Assembly (NCBI GenBank): GCA_965216135.1
Contig: CBDCFL010000020.1
Span: 1-64,000, forward strand
DNA from: CBDCFL01 sp965216135
GTDB taxonomy: Bacteria; Pseudomonadota; Alphaproteobacteria; Rhodobacterales; Rhodobacteraceae
Direction: 5' to 3'
DNA: 64,000 nucleotides
Positions 56,881 to 64,000 of the stretch are shown here, in pieces. Position 1 is the first letter of the stretch. Each line of letters starts with the position of its first letter. Made by a program: the position numbers and the translations under genes. The notes beneath the pieces were generated by a model. The model searched no databases, was not told where the DNA came from, and saw nothing but the letters and a program-made list of their open reading frames with translations.

Positions 56881-56940
56881 ACCAATTTGGGCATTTGGCC
56901 GCGCCGGGTTGGCACGGCCAGGAATTGTCATTCCAGTCGG

Positions 56941-57339
56941 TTACTGGCCAAGTGCTGCGCGCACCGCGTCCAGCGCGGATTGCAGCGCCGCCGGGTCGCT
57001 GATGGCCTTTTGCAGCGCTATTTTTAGATCGGTCTTTTCTGCGCCAGACATTTCCGAGCCGTCGATCATCCCGGCGACGTTCAGGAAATCGAAATTCTCG
57101 ACTGAAAACATTGCCGCGATTTCGGCTTCCAGCGCCGCTGCGGCTTCTTCTGCGGCCTTGGCGGCGGCTTCCTCGGCGGCTTTCGCGGCTGCGGCTTCTG
57201 CCTCTGCGACGGCTTCAGCTGCTGCCTGGGCTGCGACGGCGGCCTCTTCTGCTGCAGCCTTTTGCCGTGCGTCATAAAGGTAATATCCGCCACCGCCGAT
57301 CACCAATATCAACACAGCGATTATCAGATTCCTGTTCAT
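56941..57339 (-). CDS. alanine/glutamate-rich membrane-anchored helical protein
   Basis: 132 residues. Residues 5-23 are one membrane segment (LIIAVLILVIGGGGYYLYD). Residues 27-75 are almost only Ala and Glu in a regular pattern (EEAAAKAAEEAAAALEAE), a single long helix or coiled coil. The C-terminal 55 residues form a small mixed segment (FDFLNVAGMIDGSEMSGAEK) with a possible helical hairpin. No homologue is recognised. It could be a periplasmic tether or stalk protein; this is a guess from composition. Confidence 0.6.
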   Translation of the reverse strand: MNRNLIIAVLILVIGGGGYYLYDARQKAAAEEAAVAAQAAAEAVAEAEAAAAKAAEEAAAKAAEEAAAALEAEIAAMFSVENFDFLNVAGMIDGSEMSGAEKTDLKIALQKAISDPAALQSALDAVRAALGQ

Positions 57340-57527
57340 CTTGCGCGTCCTTTTTCCCCCGGCCGTCGGGCCGTCACCCGGCGCTTATGCCAGTTAAACC
57401 GCCGCAGCAATGCGCATCGCGCAACTATTTCGGCCGTCTGCACAATTCCGCTCAAAATTCGGTTGAAAGCCCTGACTAGCCACCCTATTTTCCGAGGCCA
57501 TATAAAACTCACCAAAGGAACAGCAAA

Positions 57528-58070
57528 ATAGCCCGCAGACCCCACAACGCCCCGCCGGTGCGTGAAACAGGCCCCCGCGTGAACGATCGCATCAGGGCCA
57601 ACGAAATCCGGCTCATCGGAGCAGACGGCGAGAACGTCGGGGTCGTGTCCCCGGCCCATGGCATCGAGTTGGCCGAGGAAGCCGGACTTGACCTGGTAGA
57701 AATATCTCCCAATGCCTCGCCGCCCGTGTGCAAGGTGATGGATTTCGGCAAATACAAATATGAAACCCAGAAACGCGAATCCGAGGCGCGCAAGAAGCAG
57801 AAGATCATCGAGATCAAAGAGATCAAGTTTCGTCCCAACACCGATGTGCATGACTACGATGTGAAAATGCGCAACGTGGTGAAGTTTCTGGAAAATGGCG
57901 ACAAGGTCAAAGTGACGATGCGGTTTCGCGGTCGCGAGATGGCGCACCAGGAATTGGGCCGCCAGCTGTTACAGCGCGTCGCGGGCGATCTTGAGGAGAT
58001 CGGCAAAGTTGAGGCTGTGCCCAAGATGGAAGGCCGCCAGATGATCATGATGATCGCGCCGGCAAAGTAG
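57528..58070 (+). CDS. infC: translation initiation factor IF-3, ATA start codon
   Basis: 180 residues from the ATA at 57528-57530. Reading upstream of the first GTG (57558), codons continue in frame as ATA-GCC-CGC-AGA-CCC-CAC-AAC (IARRPHNAPPVRETGPRVN), which matches the N-terminus of alphaproteobacterial IF-3, and AAAGGA lies 8-14 bases before the ATA. infC characteristically starts on a non-NTG codon (AUU in E. coli) because IF-3 represses its own translation. The body is standard: NEIRLIGADGENVGVV, ELAEEAGLDLVEISP, CKVMDFGKYKYE and KMEGRQMIMMIAP. Confidence 0.93.
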   Translation: MARRPHNAPPVRETGPRVNDRIRANEIRLIGADGENVGVVSPAHGIELAEEAGLDLVEISPNASPPVCKVMDFGKYKYETQKRESEARKKQKIIEIKEIKFRPNTDVHDYDVKMRNVVKFLENGDKVKVTMRFRGREMAHQELGRQLLQRVAGDLEEIGKVEAVPKMEGRQMIMMIAPAK

Positions 58071-58157
58071 CGCTCTAATACGATTAGACCTGATGGTGCC
58101 TGCTGGCGCGATCTTTTTCTTTGATTCCGTTAGTTGCTGTTAGCACCCCAAATTTTA

Positions 58158-58213
58158 TTCACCCATCCGGTTGACTAAAATTGCGACTCATGTTATTCAC
58201 CCATATGGTTGAA
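58158..58213. promoter_or_regulatory. pair of near-palindromic operators overlapping the ArsR-SRPBCC start
   Basis: TTCACCCATCCGGTTGAC (58158-58175) and TTCACCCATATGGTTGAA (58196-58213) are two copies of one site, 38 bp apart. The second is a dyad with one mismatched pair and contains the start codon of the regulator. This is the arrangement expected for autorepression by the ArsR-type HTH. Confidence 0.65.
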
Positions 58214-58960
58214 CCAAATCATGCCCGCCTTTCAGATGTCCTGAAGGCTGCCAGCGACCCAACGCGGCGCTCGATTCTAACACTGCTGGCGCAGGAAGGC
58301 CCGACGCGGGTCACGGACTTGGCCGACCACTACGACATGAGCCTCAATTCGGTTTCTAAACACATCAAAGTACTGGAAAAAGCCGAACTGGTCACGCGTC
58401 GCACAATTGGCCGGGTCCACCTTATCGAAGCCAACTTGGAGCCGGTCAACGAGATCGACAATTGGTTCAATCAGCTCCGCTCAATCTGGGAGCTTCGCCT
58501 CGAAGCGCTCGACAATCTTATCTCAAAGAAACCTGACATGACTGACCTGACATTGAACGTATCTCGCACCATCAATGCCTCGGCCAAACGGTTGTTTGAC
58601 GCCTGGCTTGACCCCGATATGCTGGCCCGCTTCATGACCCCCGGCCCCGGCATGACTGTGCCGACCGCGTCCAGCGACGCTACCGTCGGCGGCCGTTTTG
58701 ACATCGTCATGAAGGCCGGAGATCAGGAAATACCGCATCACGGCATCTACAAGAAAATCGATCCGTATTCGCAGCTGGTGTTCACTTGGCAATCGCCAAT
58801 GTCGGTCGACGACAGCACGGTGACCGTGGATTTTGCCGAAATCGACGGCGGAACGCGGGTTGATCTGACCCACGTCAAATTCACTGACGAAGAAAGCCGT
58901 GACAATCATGCAGGCGGCTGGGCAGGTATTCTTGGTGCTCTCGACAGCGCAGCGACATGA
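58205..58960 (+). CDS. ArsR-type HTH fused to SRPBCC (AHSA1-like) domain
   Basis: 251 residues from the ATG at 58205, chosen because relatives begin MVE-; ATG at 58190 is possible. No Shine-Dalgarno is seen, so the mRNA may be leaderless. The N-terminal winged HTH (about 5-95) reads SDVLKAASDPTRRSILTLLA and TDLADHYDMSLNSVSKHIKVLEKAELV. The C-terminal SRPBCC domain (about 110-250) reads SRTINASAKRLFDAWLDPDMLARF and ends GGWAGILGALDS. Ligand binding to the SRPBCC part could control DNA binding. It heads an operon with DUF899 and DUF1761 genes, a set often seen together. Confidence 0.88.
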   Translation: MVEPNHARLSDVLKAASDPTRRSILTLLAQEGPTRVTDLADHYDMSLNSVSKHIKVLEKAELVTRRTIGRVHLIEANLEPVNEIDNWFNQLRSIWELRLEALDNLISKKPDMTDLTLNVSRTINASAKRLFDAWLDPDMLARFMTPGPGMTVPTASSDATVGGRFDIVMKAGDQEIPHHGIYKKIDPYSQLVFTWQSPMSVDDSTVTVDFAEIDGGTRVDLTHVKFTDEESRDNHAGGWAGILGALDSAAT

Positions 58961-59153
58961 AATTCAACCAGAGGAGCCACAATGACCATCAAAACCGCAT
59001 CCCGGGCCGACTGGCTGGCAGAGCGAACAGCTCTGCTGGCCCGCGAAAAGGAATTCAATCAGGCGCGCGACGCCCTCAGCGCCGCACGCAGTGCCCTGCC
59101 ATGGGTGAAAATCGACGAGGCCTATGCGTCCGACGGCGAGAACGGGCCAGTAA

Positions 59154-60315
59154 TACCAGCGGCATTTAACATTGACCGATATGGGCCCATTTTCGCATTC
59201 CGATTGATGTGATGGTTTCGGGCTGTGCGATGAGCTTTTTCCAAGCTTCGCATCCAGCATCGACGATGGCATTGTAGTCTTCGAACACGCGGTTGGAGAG
59301 CCAATTGGCGCGCAAGTACTGCCAGATATTTTCCACCGGGTTCAGTTCCGGAGCGCGCGATGGCAGCAGGATGATGGTGAGGTTCTTCGGGACTTTGAGT
59401 TTGCCGGTGGTGTGCCATCCGGCCCGATCCATCAGCACAACCGCATGGGCCTTTCGGGCGACGTGGCGGCTGATCTCGTCGAGATGCATCTGCATGGCTT
59501 GCGCGTCCGCCCAAGGCAGCATGAGCGCCGCCCCCTTGCCGTGAGCCGGACAGATGGCGCCGAACAGATAGGCGTTGTGATAGCGCTGATCGGCCGGCTG
59601 GCGGGGGCGCGTGCCCTTTCTCGCCCACAGGCGCGTCAGGCCATTCTTCTGGCCAAGGCGTGCTTCGTCCTGGAACCAGATCTCCACCGGCGTTCCCGCT
59701 GGCAGGTCAGCTATATGCACCTGGAGCGTGTCGGCGAAGTTTTTTTTAAACGCCTCGATGATCCGCTTATCCTGCCTGGGATGCTGCGGGCGGGCGCTGA
59801 TATGGGCAAAGCCCAGTTCGCCAAGCAGTCTGGATATCCCGCGCTCGGAATAGATGACGCCAAAGCGCGCCTCGATCACCCGCTTCAGGTCGATCCGCCG
59901 CCAGCGGACAACCCCGTCCACCGCCGGATCGGGGCCGGTCTCGACAATCTCGCCAAGTTCTTTCATCTGGACATCGCTCAGGTAGCGCGTCCGGCCCGCG
60001 CCCTTGCGGTTGGTGAGGCCATCCGGTCCCTCTTCGTTGAACCGGTGAACCCAGTCCCGCAGGGTTTGGCGATCCATCCCACCGATCCTTGCGGCCTCTC
60101 CACGGCGCATGCCATCGTAGACCGCCGCAAGAGACAACAGACGGCGGCTCTGCCGGGCATCCTTGCAACGGCTGGCGAGTTTACGAAGGTGGCGGGCATC
60201 AAAGTCGCGACGAAGCGGAACACTGGCTGGCATGGCGATCCTCCTTTGCCAACCTTGAATCAGATCAAAACCGATTTGGGAATCCCCACAGAGTCAGAAA
60301 TTGATGCCGTTGGTA
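59154..60315 (-). mobile_element. IS630-family element type a, copy C (1162 bp)
   Basis: Third copy of type a, in reverse orientation, flanked by TAA (59151-59153 and 60316-60318). The sequence is that of copy A throughout the transposase. Confidence 0.95.
59166..60233 (-). CDS. IS630-family transposase (type a, copy C)
   Basis: 355 residues, intact and identical in sequence to copy A (same DDE motifs WFQDEARLGQ, VLMDRAGWH, ELNPVENIW). It lies inside the DUF899 gene on the opposite strand. Confidence 0.97.
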   Translation of the reverse strand: MPASVPLRRDFDARHLRKLASRCKDARQSRRLLSLAAVYDGMRRGEAARIGGMDRQTLRDWVHRFNEEGPDGLTNRKGAGRTRYLSDVQMKELGEIVETGPDPAVDGVVRWRRIDLKRVIEARFGVIYSERGISRLLGELGFAHISARPQHPRQDKRIIEAFKKNFADTLQVHIADLPAGTPVEIWFQDEARLGQKNGLTRLWARKGTRPRQPADQRYHNAYLFGAICPAHGKGAALMLPWADAQAMQMHLDEISRHVARKAHAVVLMDRAGWHTTGKLKVPKNLTIILLPSRAPELNPVENIWQYLRANWLSNRVFEDYNAIVDAGCEAWKKLIAQPETITSIGMRKWAHIGQC

Positions 60316-60868
60316 TAACGCTTGCCGATCTGTTCAACGGGCACGGCCAATTGTTGATTTATCACTTCATGTACGGCATCGACTGGACCGAAGGGTGCAA
60401 ATCCTGCTCGTTCTGGATCGATAATTTTGAAGGGATCGAGGCCCATCTGGCCGCCCGCGATACCGCTCTGGCGCTGGTATCAAAAGGGCCAATTGGCGAA
60501 CTTGTTGGCTATCGCAAACGTATGGGCTGGACCCTGCCATGGGTCTCATCGCTGAACAACAGTTTCAGCGAGGACTTCGCGGTGACATTTTCCGATGCCG
60601 CCCGCAAGTCCGGGAAAGTGACGTACAATTACCGGCAGGTCGATATGGGTATGTCTGACATGCCAGGCATCAGCGTTTTTGCGCGTGATGACGATGGCGC
60701 GATCTATCACACATATTCGACCTATGCGCGCGGACTCGACATGCTGAACGGTGCATATCACCTGCTCGACATTACCCCCAAAGGCCGCGACGAGGAGGCG
60801 CTGGACTATTCAATGTCATGGCTTAGGCGGCATGATGAATACGAAATTTCGTAAGAGGGGACATAACA

Positions 60869-61252
60869 ATGGATACATCCTTTTCAGAGGTCAACTGGCT
60901 GGCGGTAATTGTCGGCACGGTGCTGGCCTACGGGGCTGGCATGCTTTGGTTCAGTCCAAGAATGTTCGGCAAGGTTTGGGCCGAGGGCAGCCATAACTTG
61001 CAACCTCCCACCAGCCCACCTGTGCCGGCAATGCTGGTGCAACTGATCGGCACGTTTCTGGTGGCGCTGACTGTGGGCATGACCGAAACGCAAGACATGC
61101 TCGGCGCGGCGATTGTGGCGATCCTTGCGATCGCTTTTGTGGTTGCGGGGATGGATCTCTTCAGTCAGAAAAAATCGGGCGCGGTTTTGGTCGACGCTGG
61201 CTTTGTCGTTGCCATGGGCGTGCTGATGATCGGTGCGCAGGCGGTATTGTAG
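60869..61252 (+). CDS. DUF1761 family membrane protein
   Basis: 127 residues with four hydrophobic segments (WLAVIVGTVLAYGAGMLWFS; MLVQLIGTFLVALTVGM; AAIVAILAIAFVVAGMDLF; DAGFVVAMGVLMIGAQAVL). The pattern FSPRMFGKVWAEG after the first segment is typical of DUF1761. Function unknown. It is the last gene of the ArsR-SRPBCC / DUF899 operon, 14 bp after the DUF899 stop, and is followed by a terminator. Confidence 0.88.
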   Translation: MDTSFSEVNWLAVIVGTVLAYGAGMLWFSPRMFGKVWAEGSHNLQPPTSPPVPAMLVQLIGTFLVALTVGMTETQDMLGAAIVAILAIAFVVAGMDLFSQKKSGAVLVDAGFVVAMGVLMIGAQAVL

Positions 61253-61279
61253 ACCAGCGGTTTCGGCGCTTCAGACCTT

Positions 61280-61302
61280 GCCCGAAACGGGCGGGGTTTT
61301 TC
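61280..61302 (+). terminator. intrinsic terminator after DUF1761
   Basis: GCCCG-AAA-CGGGC followed by GGGGTTTTTCTTTG, a short GC stem and T run, ends the ArsR-SRPBCC / DUF899 / DUF1761 operon. Confidence 0.7.
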
Positions 61303-61355
61303 TTTGCCGCCAAAAGGGATTACCATGCGCCCAATAGTGTTTGATCGCTGGGCCT

Positions 61356-62144
61356 ATGACCCAACCCACCTCGCGCCACATGGGCTGTTACCGGCAGGAC
61401 GCCGGAACAAACGATGGGCGTCTCATCGCACCGACGTTTCTGCGAAACGCGCCAACAATGATTGCCGAACTGGCCCCGTGGTTTCTGACGCGCTCGGGCC
61501 CGGTGCTGGAGATCGGGGCGGGCACCGGCCAACATGCCGCCGCATTCGCGCTGGCCTTTCGCGGCCTGTCCTGGCATCCCTCGGACCCTGACACGGCGCA
61601 TCGCCTGTCAATCGGCGCATGGGCGCGCGAACTTGGCGCGAAAATTGGCACCCCGTTAAACATTGATGCCGCAAGCAATTGGGCGCTAAGCAAGGATATC
61701 AGCGCCCTCGGCGCTTTGACGGCAGTTCTTTCGATCAACGTCATCCACATATCGCCGCCCACGGTGCTACACGGGATTGTGTCCGGTGCGGCGCGGGTTT
61801 TGCGGGACGGCGGATTGCTGATTTTTTATGGACCTTTCAAGGAATTTGGCCAACACACGGGGCCAGGAAACGAGGCTTTCGATCGTGGCCTGCGGGCCGA
61901 CAACGCGAACTGGGGATTGCGCGATGTCGCGGATATTGATGCGATGTGCGTGCAAGGACAGCTAAAACGTGCAGCCCTGATCACAATGCCTGCGAACAAT
62001 CGTCTGCTGATCTATAAAAAAGGGACTTATATGCGTGAGTGCCCAACGCTCCCGCCACCGCGCATCAACCGCCTTCCAGACATTTTCGGAGCATGGTGGA
62101 TATCGCCGGCGAGATGCTCAGCAACCGTATCAGTCCTTCGTTAA
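61356..62144 (+). CDS. DUF938 family class I methyltransferase-like protein, altered C-terminus
   Basis: 262 residues from the ATG at 61356 (MTQPTSRHMGCYRQDAGTND). The SAM-binding motif I is LEIGAGTGQHAAAFALAF, with SWHPSDPD and LSINVIHISP further on, and the tail YGPFKEFGQHTGPGNEAFDR is characteristic. Relatives end shortly after MPANNRLLIYKK, at about residue 222; here the frame runs on for some 40 residues (TYMRECPTLPPP...) over an unrelated opposite-strand gene. The natural stop was therefore lost by a rearrangement joining this gene to the 62-kb patch. Confidence 0.82.
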   Translation: MTQPTSRHMGCYRQDAGTNDGRLIAPTFLRNAPTMIAELAPWFLTRSGPVLEIGAGTGQHAAAFALAFRGLSWHPSDPDTAHRLSIGAWARELGAKIGTPLNIDAASNWALSKDISALGALTAVLSINVIHISPPTVLHGIVSGAARVLRDGGLLIFYGPFKEFGQHTGPGNEAFDRGLRADNANWGLRDVADIDAMCVQGQLKRAALITMPANNRLLIYKKGTYMRECPTLPPPRINRLPDIFGAWWISPARCSATVSVLR

Positions 62145-62391
62145 ATCCCTTGATCCACACGTCTGACCCGTCTTCAATGTCGCCCCACATCCACACCTCG
62201 AGGACCTCAGTCCTGCGGATGGTGATGACCCTGCCCATCGGGAACGAGTTGCTCGTGTGCCCCATTGTCACGAAGTCGCCGCCGCAGGAAAACCCTTCTT
62301 TCCTGGCGATTTCCTCCGTGGTCAGGTCGTCGTTCGCCGCGACAGCGGAGCCCGCCGTTAGAACCAGAACCGCTATAAGTGCCGTACGCAT
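62065..62391 (-). CDS. small secreted protein, unrecognised
   Basis: 108 residues from the ATG at 62389-62391, preceded by AAGGTG. Residues 1-19 form a clear signal peptide (MRTALIAVLVLTAGSAVAA). The mature part has one cysteine in GFSCGGDFV, a second near the C-terminus (LRKCLEGG), and a central strand-rich stretch (RVITIRRTEVLEVWMWGDIE). I do not recognise a family. It overlaps the aberrant tail of the DUF938 frame on the other strand. Confidence 0.6.
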   Translation of the reverse strand: MRTALIAVLVLTAGSAVAANDDLTTEEIARKEGFSCGGDFVTMGHTSNSFPMGRVITIRRTEVLEVWMWGDIEDGSDVWIKGFNEGLIRLLSISPAISTMLRKCLEGG

Positions 62392-62466
62392 CTTGACATC
62401 ACCTTTGGTATTGTGGGAAAAAGCACGAATGGCGCATCCTGTTGCAGGGGACATGCCGTTCGCTCT

Positions 62467-62543
62467 TGCCCCTTGTGGAAGGGGCAGGTGGGAGTGGTTA
62501 CGGTATATCGGAGCGGCGATTCGGGTCACACTCAGTGTGACCC
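62467..62543. repeat. two hairpin-forming palindromes between the small genes
   Basis: TGCCCCTT-GTGG-AAGGGGCA at 62467-62486 has perfect 8-bp arms. GGGTCACACT-C-AGTGTGACCC at 62523-62543 has perfect 10-bp arms around one base. Neither is followed by a T run, so they are not ordinary intrinsic terminators. They sit between two genes of the same strand in the unrecognised patch and could be operators or element ends. Confidence 0.7.
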
Positions 62544-62583
62544 CAGCCCGCCGCAGGGCTGTTAGCTGTCCAAGTCATCAGCG

Positions 62584-63036
62584 TCACTCCCTTTCTACCG
62601 GATCAGTCCGCTCCGGTTGCGGGTTGCAGGGAATAGGAGGGGCGAGTGACCAGCCGATGTTGCTGTTAATCACTCGCCCCTCTTTCTTCCATCTGTTCAG
62701 ATTTCCATTAATGGTGCCGACCGGAATCTTCCGACCATGCTTCTCCATGGCCACCGCCACGATCTCGGCGGGCTTCATCGGATGATCAGCCTCCTTCAGG
62801 ATCATCGTGATTAGCGCTCGCTGGGTCGGCTCGCCCGCGCCGTGAGACGCACCGTTCGGCTCGTCACCCTCTTCTTCGAGTTGGGTGCAGACGCGATAGG
62901 TCGCTTCCAGGTCTGACCTCTCCGTCTCGATCTCTCGGAGATTACCTTCCAAGCGGTCGATGTTCGCTCGCACCGCCTCGGCTCTTTGCATGACGGAGTC
63001 CAGACGGCGCTTGATCTGGTCCACGGTGATAGGCAT
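62584..63036 (-). CDS. coiled-coil plus winged-helix-like protein, unrecognised
   Basis: 150 residues. Residues about 5-60 are a heptad-patterned helix (VDQIKRRLDSVMQRAEAVRA, then DRLEGNLREIETERSDLEAT), a likely coiled-coil dimeriser. Residues about 68-135 resemble a winged helix: ALITMILKEADHPMKPAEIV, then IPVGTINGNLNRWKKEGRVI. The pattern suggests a DNA-binding protein, perhaps carried with a mobile element. No family is recognised. It is 140 bp from, and divergent to, an IS1595 transposase. Confidence 0.6.
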   Translation of the reverse strand: MPITVDQIKRRLDSVMQRAEAVRANIDRLEGNLREIETERSDLEATYRVCTQLEEEGDEPNGASHGAGEPTQRALITMILKEADHPMKPAEIVAVAMEKHGRKIPVGTINGNLNRWKKEGRVINSNIGWSLAPPIPCNPQPERTDPVERE

Positions 63037-63133
63037 GTGAGAATGAGTCCCTTCTTAGATCAGGATGGTGTATAGATCGGACGACTTTCCGCGTCAACCG
63101 CTTTTTCCTTCCCCCATCCCCTTGAAATGCCTA

Positions 63134-63918
63134 GTGGTGGGCACTATATTGTTAATAATAGGGAAGGAGTAAGTCATGCCTAAGGGCGGCCCCGGCAAGA
63201 GCTTCAGAGAGGGACTCAGCATCACTCAGATAATCCGCATGTTCCTGGACGACGATGCGGCGGAGCGCTGGTTTGCCGAGGCGCGGTGGCCCGATGGTCC
63301 CTGGTGCCCGCATTGCGGATCGGTCAACGTCCAGTCTGGCGCGGCGCATAAGTCGCAGCCCTATCGCTGCCGCGAGAAGGAATGCCGCAAGCGGTTCTCA
63401 GTCAAGACGGGTACGGCCATGCACGACAGCAAGCTCGGCTTGCAGGCCTGGGCGATCGCGGCTTACTTGATGACCACCGGACTCAAAGGTACGTCAAGCA
63501 TGAAGTTTTACCGCGATCTCGGCATCACGCAAAAGACCGCGTGGCATCTGGCGCACCGGCTTCGGGAGACGTGGCAGGATGAGAACGGCGACGACTTTAC
63601 CGGCCCCGTTGAGGTTGATGAGACCTACATGGGCGGCAAGGAGAAGAACAAACACGGCAACAAGAAGTTGCGGGCCGGTCGCGGCGGCGTGGGAAAAACC
63701 ATCGTTGCCGGCGCGAAAGACAGGGCCACGAACCGCGTGAGCGCTAGGGTGATCGAGAACACCGACAAGGATACTCTGCACAGCTTCGTGGGCGACCTTG
63801 CCGCCAAGGGCGCGACGGTCTACACCGACGATCACCAGAGCTACGGCGGGTTGCCCTTTGAGCACGAAACCGTGAAGCACAGCATCAGCGAGTATGTGAA
63901 CGGCATGGCTCATACCGT
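63134..63918 (+). mobile_element. IS1595-family element type b, left part
   Basis: The left boundary is approximate: GTGGTGGGCACTATATTG at about 63134 precedes the transposase. The right part is lost at about 63918, where the transposase frame abruptly changes. It is a different element from the IS1595 copies at 3325 and 15444. Confidence 0.65.
63177..63918 (+). pseudogene. IS1595-family transposase type b, C-terminally broken
   Basis: The ATG at 63177 has AAGGAG upstream. The N-terminal zinc ribbon (CPHCGSVNVQ ... CREKECRKRFSV) and the IS1595 core are present: AIAAYLMTTGLKGTSSMKFY, GPVEVDETYMGG with the first Asp, VYTDDHQSYGGL with the second, and HSISEYVNGMAHT. The family continues NGIESFWSMLKRGYHG with the catalytic residue, but here ACC is followed by GTGCCTATCCGG and the match is lost. 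About 60 residues are missing, so it is inactive. Confidence 0.88.
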
Positions 63919-64000
63919 GCCTATCCGGTTGTCACCCACACCCACTATATGTAGGGTGTGGCGTCGAGTGGCTCGGGAGGCGGACGAAGCGGGGATGGAT
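63919..64000. other. unidentified sequence interrupting the IS1595 transposase
   Basis: The 82 bases after the break start GTGCCTATCCGG and contain a perfect 8-bp inverted repeat, CCACACCC (63936-63943) and GGGTGTGG (63954-63961), with a 10-base loop. It could be the end of another IS or of a group II intron, but GTGCC does not fit the GUGYG intron start. The window ends before this can be settled. Confidence 0.4.

Larger units (their letters stand above)
58982..60854 (+). pseudogene. DUF899 (thioredoxin-like) protein, interrupted by IS630
   Basis: The N-terminal 56 codons (MTIKTASRADWLAERTALLA ... ASDGENGPV) are cut at 59153, and the gene resumes at 60319 with TLADLFNGHGQLLIYHFMYG and CKSCSFWIDNFEG (the redox-like CxxC of the family), ending at 60854. 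Removing the IS630 and one TAA gives Gly-Pro-Val-Thr-Leu in frame, a 235-residue protein. DUF899 proteins have a thioredoxin fold of unknown function. Because the element is in reverse orientation the downstream gene may still be transcribed from elsewhere. Confidence 0.92.

Overview
The window reads as a chromosomal segment of a Rhodobacterales-type alphaproteobacterium (high GC, Roseobacter/Rhodobacter-like gene order) whose conserved backbone has been heavily broken up by insertion sequences. The assignment rests on blocks usual in that order: tRNA-Pro / DUF192 / double cold-shock protein / pdxH divergent from fabI; yajC-secD-secF opposite serS; a TPR protein / BamB-like propeller / der operon; DUF2849 / sulfite reductase / CysH / DUF934 / ferredoxin-NADP reductase; and infC with a non-NTG start. 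The species cannot be named from the sequence alone.

Layout. 1-3.3 kb is an IS graveyard: an IS256 end lies inside a group II intron, which lies inside an IS110 transposase gene; next to it are an IS66 scrap and a truncated ImmA/IrrE peptidase with a coupled small membrane protein. 3.3-12.1 kb is core: B12-dependent ribonucleotide reductase nrdJ, tRNA-Pro(UGG), DUF192, Csp, pdxH, fabI, gpt. 12.1-18.8 kb is accessory: IS30 interrupted by IS630, an SRPBCC/EthD operon broken by IS1595 and divergent from a TetR gene, and an IS5/IS630 mosaic that looks like an assembly artefact. 18.8-27.3 kb holds a PpiD/SurA-like foldase, trpE, a LysR gene, and a Tat-exported haloalkane-dehalogenase-like gene split by an IS5 element. 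27.3-39.5 kb is core: sterol desaturase-like enzyme, Mth938 protein, TauE, secFD, yajC, serS, DUF1127, DUF2235, der, BamB-like, TPR. 39.6-47.9 kb is an RND efflux operon whose pump gene is destroyed by two different IS630 elements and two frameshifts. 48-52.3 kb is a tightly overlapping valine-catabolic operon (acyl-CoA dehydrogenase, 3-hydroxyisobutyryl-CoA hydrolase, mmsB, cytochrome P450). 52.3-56.9 kb is assimilatory sulfate reduction with an Lrp-type regulator and a CysH-DUF934 fusion. 57-62 kb holds infC, an ArsR-SRPBCC fusion operon with DUF899 (split by IS630) and DUF1761, and a DUF938 methyltransferase. 62-64 kb is an unrecognised small-gene patch and a second type of IS1595 cut by an unknown sequence.

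About fifteen mobile elements were delimited, many to the base from target duplications. Every IS630 insertion here has a 3-bp TNA duplication rather than TA, and three distinct IS630 elements plus one IS5-family element share the same leader motif (GGGATTCCCAA...CGG...TGATTCAA) upstream of unrelated transposases. Other non-coding signals: a two-copy structured palindromic repeat of about 76 bp, a four-unit 11-bp-phased TCCGAC array upstream of serS, and candidate operators for TetR, ArsR, Lrp and NrdR. I found no CRISPR array, rRNA gene, prophage or complete new defence system.
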